Source of the DNA: Palsa-948 sp964481195
GTDB lineage: Bacteria; Bacteroidota; Bacteroidia; Palsa-948
Length of the DNA stretch: 64,000 bases
Reading direction: 5' to 3'
NCBI GenBank assembly: GCA_964481195.1
Contig: CAYZTB010000003.1
Span: 1 to 64,000 of the forward strand
The translations under genes and the position numbers were made by a program. Under the pieces are notes generated by a model. That model was not told where the DNA came from. It did not search any database and saw only the letters and a program-made list of their open reading frames with translations. Shown here piece after piece: positions 1 to 9,915 of this stretch (position 1 is its first letter; each line of letters begins with the position of its first letter).

Positions 1-2908
1 GAAGTGTTCCACCGTTTGCATTTACCGAAGCAGTGCCGTTGTTGGATCCGCATGCCGAAGACGTGGAGCTTGCTGTAATGGTGGGGCTGTTTGCGCTTGA
101 AATAATTGTAATTGTATCAATAACTGAGCATCCGCTGGCATCGGTAATCAAAACAGTACAACTGCCGGGTGCTAACCCCGAAACAGCGCTGGTGCTGGCA
201 CCGTTACACCACAGGTAAGTAAAAGGTGATGTTCCGCCCGAAGCAGTAGCTGTTGCCGTTCCTCCCTGGGTGCAGGTTTGCGCGGTGGCGGTTGTTGAAA
301 CGGTAACAGCAGGAGGCTGTGTGATAATTACAGTGGCTGTTGCGGTACTTGCGCTTTGATCTGTAACCGTTACTGTGTACACTCCTGCACAAAGGCCTGT
401 CGCAGTTTGTGTAGTTTGTACAGGTATTGTGCTCCAACTGTACGTCACTGAACCTCCTGTGCAGCCTCCTGCTGTCGCTAACGCTGTAGCGGTGCCCGTG
501 CAGGGAGCATTGCAAAGTGGATTTACAGAAGTGGCAGTAACATTTAACGTTGCGGATATAGAACATCCCTGGTAGCTGCTGCATACACAGGTATGACTAC
601 AAAACTTTGCAATGAAACCATCGTCAAAGTTGCCGTTAAAAGTGGGATCATAATAGGTGCTTGCTCCGGGATCAGTTACAGGATAGGTGGCGCTATTGGA
701 AACTTTTGACCATTCGCCTGCCAGAAAAAGATTGCCATTTATATCCAACGTAATTGGTGAGCGAAAATCATTTCCGTCTCCTCCGAAATAAGTTGCCCAC
801 AGGCGGACTCCGGTATTGCTGAATAAAGAAATGAACAGGTCTTGCGGGAAACCTCCGTTGCCGCCATTAAAAGAATTGTCATTATAGCCGCTCGCATCGC
901 AGGAAGCAAGGGTACTCATGTTGGCGGAAGTTGTTTCAAAACTAACATACACATTGCCACAGGGGTCGATGGCAATATTGTCGTAGGTCATTAGACCTGA
1001 ATACTCAGACCCGGCTCCTCCGTAATAAGTAGCCCATAGGCGTGTACCTGCATTGTCAAATTTCAGAATAAAGGCATCATCACTTCCTGCATTGGCAGGC
1101 TGAAAAAATGTTCCGGCAGTCTGGGTAGGGAAATTGGTGGAGGTGGAAACGCCCAACACAAATATATTTCCTGTTGCATCAACAGCCAGACCGTAGCCTT
1201 TATCTCCACCATTTCCTCCGTAATAGGTTGCTAAGAGACGGTTGCCGGCATTGTCAAATTTTAAAATAAAGGCATCATTACTTGCCGCATTTGCTGCCTG
1301 AAAAAAAGTTCCGGCATTCAGCGTTGGGAAATTATTGGAATAGGTAGTACCCGTTACCCACACATTTCCCGTAGCATCAGTAGCGATGGCATAGCTTTCT
1401 TCGTCCGCGCTGCCTCCGTAATACGTAGCCCATAGACGGTTGCATGCGTTATCAAATTTCATGATGAAGGCATCACGGCCTCCGCCATTTGTTGCCTGAA
1501 AAGGGTTTTGTGTAGGGCAATTACCGGATTGAGTATCGCCCGTTATAAACACATTTCCGGTAGCATCGATGGCAATGGAATTGCCCACTTCACCAGCGCT
1601 ACCTCCGTAATAAGTGGCCAAAAGGCGGTTGCCGTTATTGTCAAATTTCAATATAAAGAAATCATTGCTGCCTCCATTGGTTCCCTGGTAATATCCTCCT
1701 CCGTTTTGTACAGGAAAATTGGTGGACATTGTCATTCCGGTAACCCATGCATTTCCAGAGGGATCAATTTCAATTGCCTGAGCAAACTCTCCTGCAGTCC
1801 CACCGTAGTAAGTAGCCCAGACGGACATTCCCGCATTATCAAACTTCAGAATATAAGCATCCCAACTCCCTGCATTGGTTCCCTGAAAATAGGTTCCCGC
1901 ATTCAGGACAGGGAAAAAACTTGTGGATTGAACATACCCGGCCTCAAACAAATTGCCGCAGGCATCAGTTGCCAGCGACCATCCACCTTCAGCATCATTA
2001 CCCCCATAAAATGATGCCCAGAAAAGTTGAGGGTCAATAATAAGAGTACCGTTTGCAATCTCACCAGATGGGAGTGGAGCAACATTAAATGCAATGCCTG
2101 TTTCGCAACCACGATCTCCGTTTATCTCTATCTCCTTTTTTTCTTTGTACTCAAATTGGGTTTTTATCTCCTTCCCATCGTAAAAACTTACAGGGGTATT
2201 TTCTTTTACATTGCCGTAACCGGTATAGAGTTCCAGTTGTCCCTGTTCGTTTATATTTACAGGTGTTTTGCTCTTGTACAGAAGTTCGATTTGCCTGTAC
2301 TCCGCTCCGGGGTGTACAACAAAATCATATTTCAGTGTGCCGTCCGATTTTCTGTAAAACACCCAATCAATGCCGGCATATACTTCCCGGATGGTTACCT
2401 TTTCATATTCTTTTACACCGTAAATCCCATCCGGACAATGGGCGTAGAAGAAATTATTATGCCCTTGCAAGGATTTTTCTTTCAGGATGTTTTCTCTGAT
2501 TATGCTTGCTCCTTTCAACTCAATGTCTATGCGTTCCCAATCCAAAAACTTATCGGCTTTTCTTTTGCCGGTTCTTTTTTCTTCTTGCTTATCCTCTTCC
2601 GTGAGTTCATTCTCTTTCTTCATCTCTTTTCTCCATTGCTTGGTTTGCAGGGTAATTCCTTTCTTGGTGATCCAGAAATTCAGGTTCGGGGATTCGGTTT
2701 TAAACAAAACATCCGGCACAGGATTGCCCTTCATATCCGTCATCTGCCCGCGGTTCTCCAAAAACCCTTTTTCATTTTGCGTGCTAAGCCATTGAGCGGC
2801 TTTTTCTTTTTGATCTCCGGATTGCGACAATTTTTGTGTTCCTGCAAAGGAGATATCTATCCCGATAGTCATCAGGATTAGAATGGAAGTAACTAATTTT
2901 GTTTTCAT
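1..2908 (-). CDS. Secreted SBBP beta-propeller / SprB-repeat protein (3' end outside window)
   Basis: The reading frame is open from an ATG at 2908 to the window edge, so the C-terminus is missing. It starts with a signal peptide (about residues 1-23, ending ISFAG). An N-terminal domain with the GFLENRGQM motif follows, as seen in Bacteroidota SBBP proteins (DUF7948-like). Then come seven propeller units, each carrying a (A)TYYGG-type core and a 'DAFILKFDNAG' strand, and then SprB-like repeats ('GGTSPFTYLWCNG', 'CTVLITDASGC'). The family is known as exported surface or adhesin-like protein; the ligand is unknown. A T9SS sorting domain is expected beyond base 1 but cannot be seen. Several ORFs on the opposite strand are shadows of this repetitive gene. 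Confidence is high for the gene and moderate for the role. Confidence 0.88.
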   Translation of the reverse strand, partial: MKTKLVTSILILMTIGIDISFAGTQKLSQSGDQKEKAAQWLSTQNEKGFLENRGQMTDMKGNPVPDVLFKTESPNLNFWITKKGITLQTKQWRKEMKKENELTEEDKQEEKRTGKRKADKFLDWERIDIELKGASIIRENILKEKSLQGHNNFFYAHCPDGIYGVKEYEKVTIREVYAGIDWVFYRKSDGTLKYDFVVHPGAEYRQIELLYKSKTPVNINEQGQLELYTGYGNVKENTPVSFYDGKEIKTQFEYKEKKEIEINGDRGCETGIAFNVAPLPSGEIANGTLIIDPQLFWASFYGGNDAEGGWSLATDACGNLFEAGYVQSTSFFPVLNAGTYFQGTNAGSWDAYILKFDNAGMSVWATYYGGTAGEFAQAIEIDPSGNAWVTGMTMSTNFPVQNGGGYYQGTNGGSNDFFILKFDNNGNRLLATYYGGSAGEVGNSIAIDATGNVFITGDTQSGNCPTQNPFQATNGGGRDAFIMKFDNACNRLWATYYGGSADEESYAIATDATGNVWVTGTTYSNNFPTLNAGTFFQAANAASNDAFILKFDNAGNRLLATYYGGNGGDKGYGLAVDATGNIFVLGVSTSTNFPTQTAGTFFQPANAGSDDAFILKFDNAGTRLWATYYGGAGSEYSGLMTYDNIAIDPCGNVYVSFETTSANMSTLASCDASGYNDNSFNGGNGGFPQDLFISLFSNTGVRLWATYFGGDGNDFRSPITLDINGNLFLAGEWSKVSNSATYPVTDPGASTYYDPTFNGNFDDGFIAKFCSHTCVCSSYQGCSISATLNVTATSVNPLCNAPCTGTATALATAGGCTGGSVTYSWSTIPVQTTQTATGLCAGVYTVTVTDQSASTATATVIITQPPAVTVSTTATAQTCTQGGTATATASGGTSPFTYLWCNGASTSAVSGLAPGSCTVLITDASGCSVIDTITIISSANSPTITASSTSSACGSNNGTASVNANGGTL

Positions 2909-2983
2909 ATTCCGATTATTTTCATATGTGAACTACGAGATAAGCAATAATTATTCGTTTTTATTAGGGGTTTCTTCAGATGG

Positions 2984-4960
2984 TTATTTATGATGAATTA
3001 ATTTTATTGTAACAGAGTCCTGATTTGTGATTAAATGACAATAATATATTCCATCGGCAAGTGTGGCTCCATCAATAATTATTCTTTGCACTCCTTTTTC
3101 CATACGTCTATTTTCTCTTTTCAATATTAATTGCCCCAATGGATTATATATTTGTAGTACAACATCTGCGGGTATTGATAATGTAAATTGAATTTCTATT
3201 TTTTCATTGAATGGATTTGGAAAACATTGCAAGTGTAGATCTGAATTTGCTCCTTCGCTCATTGACGTTGTTGGGCACAAATCAATGCCTGATGAATAAT
3301 TACCCGCATGGTCGCAAGTGTAAATAGTATAGCAATATGTTTTATTTGGGTCAATATCGAGGTCATGATAGTAATTTAATTTTCCTTCATAGACAGGAAT
3401 TCCATCCCTCCAATGTGTGGAAAGTCCGTTCTCTTTTCTTACAATACGTGTCCACCGCCAATCACTTTCATTTGGATTTATCCATGTCAATGAATTTTTA
3501 TTGCTACTCGATAAAGACATCGAAGCTCCCGTAACCTGTGAAGGAGCGATTGAATCTCCTGTAGCGGTAACATTGAAATTATCAAACGAAACTGTATTTT
3601 GATCACTTACTAATGAAACATATCCTTCAAGGAAAGACTGATTTGGATCTGTATAAGTAATATAAGATATATTATTCACTTTGATATTGAATGAATATCC
3701 AAACATATCTATTTTTAGATTATTCCACGCTGATGCATTAAATCCCGGAATGATTGCATTTGCTAAAATTCCTCCGGTAGGACTAAATAATATCAACTGA
3801 CCACCGGGTGCCAGATAAATAAGATAGTAGCCTGAACCGGCATCCCAAAAATGACCACGACCCGTTTTGCGTATCGCCATACCATACCAGGAAGTGCCCA
3901 CATCATTTTTTACATCCACCGAATAAATGGCATCTCCCCAATATTTATTGATGAGTGACATATCATTCACCCATGAAGTGTCTGGACCCATCTTTACAGC
4001 ACCACCGATCACCTGAATGGGATTATTGTTTCGATACCAATTGGGTAAGTTAATGTCACTGAAATTATCGGAAAAACTTCCTGCCTTGACCGGTTTATAT
4101 CCTGTAAAAAAAGTTCTTGCAGCAGCTACATTTCCAATGTAATAGATTCCCCAACCTTCTCGTCTTTGCATAGTATCTCCAGGGTCAACCCTCATTGCAA
4201 AACGCTCCTGCCCTCCGGCAACTTTCGTTCCGTTTGGACTGGGGAAGTCATAAAACAACAAGTCCCCAAATGAAAGATCACCTAAATGCGCTAACCCATA
4301 ATCGTTATTGTCAACAAGTGCCTGCCAATTTTCTGTCATGGAATAAGGAGTTGAGATAAAATTTCCTGTAGGATCGGTTATATTTGATAAAGCGCCACCT
4401 GTCCAAGGATATTTTCCATCGTACACTTTTAAGCGTGTGAACGGATCATAGTTTACATAGTCAAGCGGTGATACATATTGATTGTAACATTCACCGGGTT
4501 GCGAATCCCAATTTTCGTAATAGGTCTTTACAAGGAATGCTCTTGAATTAGAATTGGGCAAAAATTCCGTCCACATATAAAAACGCTGATTGCTTGCAGG
4601 TAGTGGCGGACCAATATAAGGAGGTAAGTTGTAAAATAAAAGCGGAGTTGTTTTGCTGAATGTGTAATTGGAATCCGCGAAAACAATAAGAGAGCCGGAA
4701 GGATTGACACCGTCTCCGGCTTGTGTTGGATTATAGTCACCGTTCTTATCCCTCACATTCATTTGAATTTGCCTTCCGTAATCCATATTATTGACAAAAT
4801 TAAGTCCGCCTGTTTTGCTGACCCAGACAATTGAACCTCCCGCAACCGAATCACGCCCTATTCTGATGGTGCCGTTATCCTGATATTTAGTATAGCTGGA
4901 TTGCGCCATCAGAGGAAAAGTATATCCCAATAATCCGAATGTAATTATGACTTTAAACAT
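2984..4960 (-). CDS. Secreted LamG-like/Fn3-like protein with T9SS type A sorting domain
   Basis: 658 residues. A signal peptide covers residues 1-20 (ends PLMAQ). Residues about 20-290 match nothing I recognise; they contain many aromatic and Gly/Asn motifs. Residues about 296-466 resemble a concanavalin/laminin-G-like jelly roll of the kind found beside glycan-active domains ('SVDVKNDVGTSWYGMAIR', 'WNNLKIDMFGYSFNIKVN'). Residues about 470-565 look like a fibronectin type III module. The last 80 residues form a type A T9SS sorting domain (FPNPFNEKIEI ... LADGIYYCHL ... TIKLIHHK). The protein is therefore predicted to be exported through the outer membrane. No catalytic residues were recognised. 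It lies 75 bases upstream of the SBBP gene and may be co-transcribed with it. Confidence 0.85.
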   Translation of the reverse strand: MFKVIITFGLLGYTFPLMAQSSYTKYQDNGTIRIGRDSVAGGSIVWVSKTGGLNFVNNMDYGRQIQMNVRDKNGDYNPTQAGDGVNPSGSLIVFADSNYTFSKTTPLLFYNLPPYIGPPLPASNQRFYMWTEFLPNSNSRAFLVKTYYENWDSQPGECYNQYVSPLDYVNYDPFTRLKVYDGKYPWTGGALSNITDPTGNFISTPYSMTENWQALVDNNDYGLAHLGDLSFGDLLFYDFPSPNGTKVAGGQERFAMRVDPGDTMQRREGWGIYYIGNVAAARTFFTGYKPVKAGSFSDNFSDINLPNWYRNNNPIQVIGGAVKMGPDTSWVNDMSLINKYWGDAIYSVDVKNDVGTSWYGMAIRKTGRGHFWDAGSGYYLIYLAPGGQLILFSPTGGILANAIIPGFNASAWNNLKIDMFGYSFNIKVNNISYITYTDPNQSFLEGYVSLVSDQNTVSFDNFNVTATGDSIAPSQVTGASMSLSSSNKNSLTWINPNESDWRWTRIVRKENGLSTHWRDGIPVYEGKLNYYHDLDIDPNKTYCYTIYTCDHAGNYSSGIDLCPTTSMSEGANSDLHLQCFPNPFNEKIEIQFTLSIPADVVLQIYNPLGQLILKRENRRMEKGVQRIIIDGATLADGIYYCHLITNQDSVTIKLIHHK

Positions 4961-5012
4961 TCTTTAAAAGTATTACGGCACTATTTGATTATTATATTCT
5001 GGTTATTCCCAG

Positions 5013-7346
5013 TCATTTCATTAAACTCACATTCCCTTTTTTAATTATTTCCTCTCTTGTAATCAAAGTTGCTTTCATATACCAAGCGAACACTGCGCTA
5101 CCCTCAAGATTCCCTCTAAAAAATCCATCCCATTCTGCAATAGGGTTTTCTGTTTCAAATACCTTTTCTCCCCAGCGGTTGTAAATAATAAATTTATAGG
5201 TTTTGATGCAGGCAATATTTGCGTAATATAATTTCAGTATGTCATTTTCATTATCGCCATTGGGAGAAAATGCATTGGGAATAAAAAAATCTTCTGTTGA
5301 AGATAATGTGTAGCAATCAAGCGGTTCAATAAATACTGTAATTGTTACACAGGCAATATCCGTGCATCCGCTGGCATCAATGGCAGTTACGCAATAAACA
5401 GTGGTTACTATTGGCGAAACAATTATTGTAGAAGTTGTTTGTCCGTTGCTCCATGAATAATTTGTTCCCCCGCTTGCAGTGAGTGTTGTGCTTTGTCCTA
5501 CAGAAATCGTTACGTTGCTGTATGCTGTTGCAGTTGGATTTGGATTTACAATTACAGATGCGCTCGCAGTATCAGAACACGAACCGATTGAAACAATAAC
5601 TGAATATGTTGTTGAAGAAGTTGGAGAAACTGCTATTGAAGAAATAGTCGCTCCATTGCTCCATGAATAAGTTACTCCACCGGAAGCGGTCAGTGTTGCC
5701 GCATCACCTGCACAAATAGTCGTGTTGCTTACTGAAGCAACGGGAGGAGGTGAAACTGTTACGGTTACACTGGCAGTATCAGAGCCACAATTAGTGGAAA
5801 AAGCAATTACGGAATACGTTGTTGTTGCTGTTGGCATCACTGTAACTCCTGCTGTTGTAGATCCTGTACTCCATGAATAACCTGTTCCACCGGAGGCAGT
5901 AAGAGTGGCGGAACTTCCTATACAAATAGTTGTTTGCCCCAAGACGGCAGCAATGACACCGGTAGAAATAGTTACCGTTGCACTTGCCGTATCGCTGCAT
6001 GTTCCGATGGAAACAACCACCGAATAGAATGTTGTTGTTGTTGGGCTTACATTGATAGAAGAAGTGGTGGCACCTGTACTCCAGGAATATGTTCCACCCC
6101 CTAAAGCGGTGAGTGTGGTATTATCTCCTGTGCATATAGTTATGTTTCCGCTGATGGAAGCGTTCACAGATTGGATTACATTCACCGTTACTGTTGAAGC
6201 GCTTGAACCGCATGCGCCTGTTCCGGTTACAGTGTAGGTGGTGGTGGCGGTTGGAATAACTGTAATGGAAGTAGTCGTTTGTCCGCCCGGACTCCAAACG
6301 TAAGTGATCCCACCGCTTGCAGTAAGCGTGGCTGATTGTCCTTGACATAAAGTAGTGTTGCTTGACATTGCAGTAACATTTCCGCCTGCGAAAGTGAATT
6401 CCCACAAGTCAGCAAAGTAGCCAGAAAGCCCTGCTCCTGTTCCTATGTATGCCTTATTATTGATTTCAAAAGATGGTTGATCTATTCTCCCCCCTGCAGG
6501 CAATGATGTTGCCGCACTCCATGAATTAGTTATCGGATCATACATCCAAAAATCATTTAAGAAAACGCCATTGATAGTCCCTCCTAATCCTAAAAATCCT
6601 TTGCTACAGATACTGAAGCCGGTTGCACCAAATCTTCCCACTGCGGGAAGATTGGCTTTTTGAGTCCATGTATTTGTTGCAGGATCAAATTCCCATAAGT
6701 CATTAAATGATGCAGACGATGTTTTTCCTGTTCCCCAATATGCCTTATTGCCAATAATAAAAGATGCACGGTCAATATCATAACGCGCTATCGAAAAATT
6801 ACTAAGCTGTGTCCATGTATTACCTGCCGGATTATATCTCCAGAAGTCCTGTAACATAGTGTTTGTCCCTGTTACACCGGTTCCAACGTAACCATTGCCT
6901 CCTACGGAAAATCCACATGCCATTCTACGAACAGGCCCGCCTACATTCGCAAGTATCGTCCACAAATTAGTAACGGGGTCGTATTCCCAGAAATCATTAT
7001 AAGAAAGAGTGGTCGCTGTATTTTCCCCAGTGCCTAAATAGCCCTTGTTCCCAATGGAAAAACCAACAGCAAAATGCCTCGCTCCGCCACCAAAGTTTGC
7101 CTTTTGTGTCCATGTATCTGTTGCGGGATCATACTCCCAAAAATCACTCAAAGATCCGGCCGCGTCCCGCCCTGTTCCCAGATAACCTTTGTTGCCGATG
7201 GAGAAAGCCACTGCGGTAAGACGACCCACGGCAGGTAAAGACGATTTTTGAGTCCATGTTCCCTGAGCAAAACAATTCAAGGTTAAAAGCCAATAGTGGA
7301 AACTAAAAACAACCGAAAAAATAAAAAGGTTAATATTTGTTTTCAT
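5013..7346 (-). CDS. Kelch-repeat / Ig-like repeat protein with type B (gliding-type) T9SS domain
   Basis: 777 residues. A signal peptide covers residues 1-28 (ends NCFAQ). Residues about 30-330 hold kelch repeats of the form 'IGNKGYLGTG ... DFWEYDPATDTWTQKA', which fold as a beta-propeller. Residues about 335-690 hold six Ig-like modules of the type 'TTICIGSSATLTASGG.GYSWSTG'. The end is a type B sorting domain ('FFIPNAFSPNGDNENDI', 'YNRWGEKVFET', 'KKGNVSLMK'), known from gliding-motility-associated secreted proteins. The start ATG (7344-7346) overlaps the stop of the upstream gene by 4 bases (ATGA), which suggests translational coupling. Surface binding or structural function is inferred; no enzyme motif is visible. 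Confidence 0.9.
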   Translation of the reverse strand: MKTNINLFIFSVVFSFHYWLLTLNCFAQGTWTQKSSLPAVGRLTAVAFSIGNKGYLGTGRDAAGSLSDFWEYDPATDTWTQKANFGGGARHFAVGFSIGNKGYLGTGENTATTLSYNDFWEYDPVTNLWTILANVGGPVRRMACGFSVGGNGYVGTGVTGTNTMLQDFWRYNPAGNTWTQLSNFSIARYDIDRASFIIGNKAYWGTGKTSSASFNDLWEFDPATNTWTQKANLPAVGRFGATGFSICSKGFLGLGGTINGVFLNDFWMYDPITNSWSAATSLPAGGRIDQPSFEINNKAYIGTGAGLSGYFADLWEFTFAGGNVTAMSSNTTLCQGQSATLTASGGITYVWSPGGQTTTSITVIPTATTTYTVTGTGACGSSASTVTVNVIQSVNASISGNITICTGDNTTLTALGGGTYSWSTGATTSSINVSPTTTTFYSVVVSIGTCSDTASATVTISTGVIAAVLGQTTICIGSSATLTASGGTGYSWSTGSTTAGVTVMPTATTTYSVIAFSTNCGSDTASVTVTVSPPPVASVSNTTICAGDAATLTASGGVTYSWSNGATISSIAVSPTSSTTYSVIVSIGSCSDTASASVIVNPNPTATAYSNVTISVGQSTTLTASGGTNYSWSNGQTTSTIIVSPIVTTVYCVTAIDASGCTDIACVTITVFIEPLDCYTLSSTEDFFIPNAFSPNGDNENDILKLYYANIACIKTYKFIIYNRWGEKVFETENPIAEWDGFFRGNLEGSAVFAWYMKATLITREEIIKKGNVSLMK

Positions 7347-8131
7347 CTTTCAAATATATACAGTCCACCAGTAACAAAAGCTCTATTATCTTCCAAAGCA
7401 ATCAGCCCTGTGCCGTTAATCTTTGCTCTCTGATTTGCCGTGGTGCCACTTATTCCGATAAGAGAATATGTAGCAGAAGCATTTTTAATGAGATTGCCGG
7501 AAATAACTGTTATAGAAGCATCGGTAGCTCCAGTTACAGCTCCCAAATAATCTATTCTAACAGCCGGTGAATTGAATGCATAGCAAGGATTTCTAACTCG
7601 TTCGTCCACTGCAGCCACAGGTGAAAAAGACAGGGGGAAAATCGCACAAGCATCCGCCATGTTTGGCGTTGCTACGGGATTCCCAATGACTACAACAAGC
7701 ACTTCTTTTCCGGTTGTAACTGTATATCCTGAAGAGAATGTTCCGGTATTACCTGCAGCGCCAGAACTTGCCACAGCCACAAGTGTCCATGTGCAGGATT
7801 GTGCGCAACTGCTGGTGCTTGTAGAATTAATCATCATTACCCAAACCGGGGATGCTGGTGTTCCTGAATTATAATAGTAACCATCTGTTAATACGCCTCC
7901 TTGAGAATATACCATCAAACTGGTGGCGGGACTCACAATGGTTGCTCCGTCAGTCGCGCTTTGCAATGCCACGCGCGGAATGAGCAATCCTTTGTTTGAA
8001 GCATTAATGTCCAGTATTGCCGATGGATCCGCAGCATTGCCTGTAGTATTTATGCTGATGTTTTTAGAAAAGGATTGGATTGAAAAAATTGCAACTATCA
8101 ATAGGGTAAAAATAGCGAAGATGGTTTTCAT
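7343..8131 (-). CDS. Exported protein with shared N-terminal module, paralogue 1
   Basis: 262 residues with a signal peptide (1-22). Residues about 23-95 form a module ('AILDINASNKGLLIPRVAL', 'SLMVYSQGGVLTDGYYYNS') shared with the genes at 9916-10692, 18049-18408 and, more distantly, 35023-36636. This module is widespread in Bacteroidota exported proteins that resemble tail-fibre heads. The C-terminal two thirds is a separate beta-rich domain ending 'GGLYIFER'. No T9SS sorting domain is present. The gene overlaps the kelch gene downstream by 4 bases. Its first roughly 290 coding bases are close to those of paralogue 2, whereas the C-terminal halves are diverged. Function is unknown; a role in the surface assembly of its coupled neighbour is only a guess. 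Confidence 0.8.
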   Translation of the reverse strand: MKTIFAIFTLLIVAIFSIQSFSKNISINTTGNAADPSAILDINASNKGLLIPRVALQSATDGATIVSPATSLMVYSQGGVLTDGYYYNSGTPASPVWVMMINSTSTSSCAQSCTWTLVAVASSGAAGNTGTFSSGYTVTTGKEVLVVVIGNPVATPNMADACAIFPLSFSPVAAVDERVRNPCYAFNSPAVRIDYLGAVTGATDASITVISGNLIKNASATYSLIGISGTTANQRAKINGTGLIALEDNRAFVTGGLYIFER

Positions 8132-8224
8132 GGTTTTTATGGTTTTTATAAAACTTCCATTGTAGCGGAGCGATGCGAATAGGGTCGAATAAAACTATTT
8201 TTTCTTTTTTGCCACATCGCGTTC

Positions 8225-9790
8225 CTATCTGGACAAAACAATTTCTCCCGAAGCAATTTTTTCGCCAGCTTCTATTCTGTAAAAATAAATTCCGTTGCTC
8301 AGCGCGTTGCCCTGCTCCTCTTTTCCGTTCCAGATCAATTGTTTTGTCCCACCGAATTGTTCCTCTGAAATAGATTTGATAGTCCTACCAAAGCTGTCAT
8401 ATATATATAATTTCATTGATGCAGGATGATCCAGATAATACTGAAAAGTTATTTGCTGTGAGGTAGGATTAGGAAAAGCATAGCAGGCAAAGTTTGATAA
8501 TAGAATTTCATGAGTTGCCGTGGGAGGATTCAGCAGTGTGTCCAGTGAAATATTTTCATCCCCGGGCTGATAGGCAAGATACAGGAATCCGCAGATGAAC
8601 ATTTCGTCCGTAGTTTTCCTTCCGCCAACCACCAATTGAGGCGGAGAGTTCGGGTTGTTGGGGTTATTTGCCGTGTTATCATACAGTCCGCGCAAATGAA
8701 GGGTACTCCCCATAGTAATTTTCATTACCTTTTTAAAATTGTAAAAATCTTGCCAGTGAAAATCCCAGTTGTTGATCTTCACAAAGCGCGAGGTATCGTT
8801 CAGTGCGTCAGTGGAATACGACTCCATTTCTTTTCCTATCAGATGCATGTGCGGAAAAACCGACAGGAAGGAAAGGTCGCTTGTCGTTGGACCATATGTA
8901 TCTACATATGTCTTTATCGAATCAGGCGGGAAGGTGAGTGCGCCAAAGCCCAGTAGATAGTCAGAATATATTTCTCTTACACCTGTTGTGCTGACCGGGT
9001 AGAAAAAAAGGTGCACTGAGGTACTGTCTATCATTCCCGCTGTGCCTTGGGGATAATGAATCTGAAGATGGATGGAGGCTCCGGCAGGAAGGCGCATTCC
9101 CATCTTCACATTAGCTCCGTTCGGGAAAATGGTAGGCGTGGAGCCCGGTGCGTAGGTACAAGCCACTGTGCTCCAGGCACAGGTTGTGTCAATGGAGGGA
9201 ACGGTAACAATATTTACGCTGTCAATCATAACCACCACGTGATGGACAATGGCTGAATTTCCAGGCACTACTTCTATTGCTTTTATGTATCTATCCTGCG
9301 GGAAATTGGTGGGCATGGCAAAGCACTGGTATTTATCTTGTGTTGCTGCTACACTCGTATATACCGGGATGGTCAGCTTCAGATCGGGCGTACCTAGGAA
9401 TGAACCGCTGTTGTAAACAGGAGGTGGAGGCGCAAGTGAAGGATTTCCCTGCGGTGCTCCGTTATTCACCCAAGTAACAATGCTGTTTATTTGCTGCTGC
9501 GATAAGACACGTTCATGAACGTAATGCAAGTAGGTAGTGTCTGGCGGCCATGGAGGCATTTTCCCGCTCTGCACATCCGTTTTTATGAAAGAAGCCCAGG
9601 GTTGAGCATCCAGATAAGTGATGAGCGGAAAAGGGGCGATCCCTCCCGAGTGATGGCAGCTTGTGCATTTGCTGTAAAAGATAGGGGCGATGTGCTGAGC
9701 CCAGTTTTGTGCAAAACAATTCAATGACCCGAATGCCTGGCTCAGGGCCAAAACCGCAGCAAAAGCAATGAGATTTTTTTTAAAAATCAT
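8225..9790 (-). CDS. Cytochrome c / copper type II ascorbate-dependent monooxygenase-like protein with T9SS type A domain
   Basis: 521 residues. A signal peptide covers residues 1-28. A cytochrome c-like segment follows with CTSCH (C42, C45, H46) and a likely distal Met in 'GKMPPWPP' (M78). Residues about 135-410 resemble the PHM/dopamine-beta-monooxygenase fold. They carry a His-His pair (H183, H184) and a His in 'HLQIHY' (H245), candidates for the CuH site, plus 'HMH' (H314, H316) and a Met in 'TDEM' (M397), candidates for the CuM site. All expected ligands appear present. The last 80 residues are a type A sorting domain ('CYAFPNPTSQQITF', 'ALSNGIYFYRIEAG'). The enzyme would hydroxylate a C-H bond using copper, with the heme domain as a possible electron donor. 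Substrate is unknown. The family assignment is from motifs only. Confidence 0.85.
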   Translation of the reverse strand: MIFKKNLIAFAAVLALSQAFGSLNCFAQNWAQHIAPIFYSKCTSCHHSGGIAPFPLITYLDAQPWASFIKTDVQSGKMPPWPPDTTYLHYVHERVLSQQQINSIVTWVNNGAPQGNPSLAPPPPVYNSGSFLGTPDLKLTIPVYTSVAATQDKYQCFAMPTNFPQDRYIKAIEVVPGNSAIVHHVVVMIDSVNIVTVPSIDTTCAWSTVACTYAPGSTPTIFPNGANVKMGMRLPAGASIHLQIHYPQGTAGMIDSTSVHLFFYPVSTTGVREIYSDYLLGFGALTFPPDSIKTYVDTYGPTTSDLSFLSVFPHMHLIGKEMESYSTDALNDTSRFVKINNWDFHWQDFYNFKKVMKITMGSTLHLRGLYDNTANNPNNPNSPPQLVVGGRKTTDEMFICGFLYLAYQPGDENISLDTLLNPPTATHEILLSNFACYAFPNPTSQQITFQYYLDHPASMKLYIYDSFGRTIKSISEEQFGGTKQLIWNGKEEQGNALSNGIYFYRIEAGEKIASGEIVLSR

Positions 9791-9820
9791 TTTTGTTATT
9801 GTTTAGTGTGAAAATATTTA

Positions 9821-9875
9821 GCCACAATTATATTAGTGCTAATTAGTGTAATCCCGATAGCTATCGGGACGTGGC
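9821..9875. repeat. Palindromic intergenic repeat bounded by GCCAC/GTGGC
   Basis: The element begins GCCAC (9821-9825) and ends with the inverted copy GTGGC (9871-9875). It contains two ATTAGTG motifs and a perfect 18-base palindrome, TCCCGATAGCTATCGGGA, at 9852-9869. The same ends and the ATTAGTG core occur at 47147-47205. It lies between two minus-strand genes and could also act as a terminator for the upstream one. Confidence 0.6.
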
Positions 9876-9915
9876 CTGTATTTTTATTTTTTTCTTTCAC
9901 GATGATTCTGACGAA

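Noticed and set aside
2027..2881. Long plus-strand ORF (284 residues)
   Set aside because: It is antisense to the SBBP protein gene, with an odd Phe/Leu/Arg-rich composition and no family signal; a shadow of the real gene.
2861..2885. Half-match to the CCCGATAGCTATCGGG palindrome in the SBBP signal-peptide region
   Set aside because: Only one arm is close and the DNA encodes a normal signal peptide; likely chance.
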